This document shows, one piece after another, positions 63,048 through 64,000 of a DNA stretch of 64,000 bases. The notes beneath the pieces are model-generated. The model saw only the letters and a list, made by a program, of their open reading frames with translations. It did no database searches and was not told the origin of the DNA. Each line of letters starts with the position of its first letter. Positions within the stretch are counted from its first letter, which is position 1. The position numbers were made by a program, and so were the translations under genes. Source of the DNA: Faecalibacterium prausnitzii (GTDB lineage: Bacteria; Bacillota; Clostridia; Oscillospirales; Ruminococcaceae); NCBI GenBank assembly GCA_004558805.1, contig SFDE01000002.1:112356-176355 (forward strand). The letters run 5' to 3'.

Positions 63048-63400
63048 AATGCCCTCCGCTTAGCTCTGGGCATATTCAGCGGAAATAGATTTTTAAATTT
63101 CGGAATACCGGAGCGTCTGCGGACGCTCCGTCACGGCTTGTGCTGTGCCACCTCCCCTGGAGCGGGGGAGTCTTTCCCCAAAGGGGGGAAGGCTTTTGGC
63201 AAGACCGCCAACTTCACCGCACCGCCAAAGGCTCCCCCAAGGAGGGAGCTGCCGCGCAGCGACTGAGGAGGAATAGATCGGTGGAGCCCACTGCATTGGG
63301 CTTGTCAAGGGCGAGCAGCCCTTGAACCGTTGGGGGGTGGGTGGAGTCCAGAGGAGCGTCCCAGCCGTTGGCGGTAAACAGAAAGCTGCCCCTGCAGCAC
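63042..63400. repeat. Mosaic intergenic repeat, copy 2
   Basis: The same blocks as at 49550-50085 occur in the same order. A hairpin with the TGCG loop and GTC/GAC core is at 63109-63130 (CGGAGCGTC / GACGCTCCG); its outer stem differs from copy 1 but still pairs. The middle part holds CTCCCC/GGGGAG hairpins and GGGAGCTGCCGCGCAGCGAC. No gene was seen. Confidence 0.7.
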
Positions 63401-63427
63401 CGAACGGAAATAATCATTGAAACGAAC

Positions 63428-63463
63428 AAAGCCGGACAGCTTACGGGCTGTCCGGCTTTTGGT
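63428..63463. terminator. Terminator, convergent
   Basis: AAAGCCGGACAGC pairs with GCTGTCCGGCTTT. It lies 21 bases downstream of the rfbB stop on the minus strand and can act in both directions. Confidence 0.85.
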
Positions 63464-63483
63464 TTGGGTCGATTTACAGGCTG

Positions 63484-64000
63484 TTACTTATTCTTGTACA
63501 TATCCTGATAGTAGTTCTGGTAATCACCGCTGGTGACGTGGTCCATCCACTCCTGATGATCCAGGTACCAGTCGATGGTCAGCACGATGCCCTTTTCAAA
63601 GGGGGTCTCGGGGTACCAGCCCAGATCGTTCTTGATCTTGGTGGGGTCGATGCCGTAGCGGCGGTCGTGACCCAGACGGTCTGCCACGTGCTTGATCAGG
63701 TCCTCGCTGATGCCCTCGTCCTGCAGACGGTCGTGGAGCTGGCTGATGATGGTCTTAATGATAAAGATGTTGGGACGCTCGTTGTGACCGCCCACGTTGT
63801 ACACCTCACCGATCTTGCCGCCGTTTGCCACCATGTCGATCGCCTTGCAGTGGTCCTCCACATACAGCCAGTCGCGGATCTGCATACCGTCGCCGTAGAC
63901 CGGCAGCTGCTTGTGGTGCTTGACGTTGTTGATCATCAGGGGGATCAGCTTCTCCGGGAACTGGTAGGGACCGTAGTTGTTGGAGCAGCGGGTGATGTTC
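63484..64000 (-). CDS. rfbB: dTDP-glucose 4,6-dehydratase, C-terminal part
   Basis: The minus-strand frame stays open to the window edge, so this is the C-terminal 171 residues of a longer protein; the Met at 63936 is internal. The visible part starts TRCSNNYGPYQFPEKLIPLM and has VYGDGMQIRDWLYVEDHCKA, NVGGHNERPN, ADRLGHDRRYGIDPTKIKND and LGWYPETPFEKGIVLTIDWY, all typical of RmlB/RfbB. It makes dTDP-4-keto-6-deoxyglucose for rhamnose. The terminator at 63428 follows. Confidence 0.95.
   Translation of the reverse strand, partial: NITRCSNNYGPYQFPEKLIPLMINNVKHHKQLPVYGDGMQIRDWLYVEDHCKAIDMVANGGKIGEVYNVGGHNERPNIFIIKTIISQLHDRLQDEGISEDLIKHVADRLGHDRRYGIDPTKIKNDLGWYPETPFEKGIVLTIDWYLDHQEWMDHVTSGDYQNYYQDMYKNK

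Overview
The window looks like a chromosomal segment of a GC-rich, low-motility gut Firmicute of the Oscillospiraceae/Ruminococcaceae type (Faecalibacterium, Gemmiger or Subdoligranulum-like). This is inferred from three tRNA-sensing T-box leaders, sigma-A promoters of the TTGACA-17-TATAAT type, strong AGGAGG ribosome binding sites, the rpmG-secE-nusG-rplKA-rplJL order, the F-ATPase operon, FeoA/FeoB with a Cys-rich partner, and protein composition. No phage, insertion sequence, CRISPR array, rRNA gene or complete tRNA gene was seen. Most of the window is ordinary core genome.

Layout. 1-4 kb: the end of a DUF3783 gene, an ApbE flavin transferase, a response regulator whose receiver lacks the phosphoacceptor Asp, and a small ribbon-helix-helix protein with an SPFH protein. 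4.1-10 kb (minus): the ATP synthase operon atpB-E-F-(H)A-G-D-C, in which no separate delta gene exists and the alpha subunit carries a delta-like N-terminal extension. 10.4-13.1 kb: a DUF2798 membrane protein behind a leader terminator, a promoter-to-terminator unit of about 650 nt that has no convincing protein and many predicted stems (the best candidate for an undescribed or unannotated large structured RNA), two small membrane proteins and a Dabb protein. 13.2-17.6 kb: Met T-box and metG, an EamA transporter, TatD and a small unknown protein.

17.7-29 kb (minus): a tryptophan-type ABC importer (trpXYZ) under a T-box whose specifier reads UGG, a YfhO-family membrane protein, dusB, a 143-bp element with perfect 14-bp inverted ends, and a ddl-murI-DUF1934-argS operon. 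29.2-32.9 kb (plus): rpmG, secE, nusG, rplK, rplA and, after an L10 leader, rplJ-rplL. 33-39.3 kb: an aldo/keto reductase with a ferredoxin tail, GntR, Fur, TetR and NiaR-type regulators, asnB under an Asn T-box, and a short ORF without a normal start. 39.4-47.4 kb: an intracellular GH13 alpha-amylase divergent from glgB, a large membrane protein, a trigger-factor-like chaperone lacking the ribosome-binding domain and a polyferredoxin.

47.4-57.1 kb (plus): a dipeptide/oligopeptide ABC importer (binding protein, two permeases, two ATPases), an AMP-dependent acyl-CoA synthetase-like enzyme and a secreted SGNH hydrolase. 57.1-62.2 kb (minus): a deleted ABC exporter remnant, a DtxR-type regulator, the feoA-feoA-feoB-Cys-rich iron(II) uptake cluster and a DUF3793 gene; recurring GTTAG-N6-CTAAC palindromes suggest that the last two are co-regulated. 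62.4-64 kb: a uridine-kinase-like NTPase, a mosaic intergenic repeat related to the one at 49.6-50.1 kb, and the 3' part of rfbB. All calls rest on reading the sequence; no database or covariance search was run.
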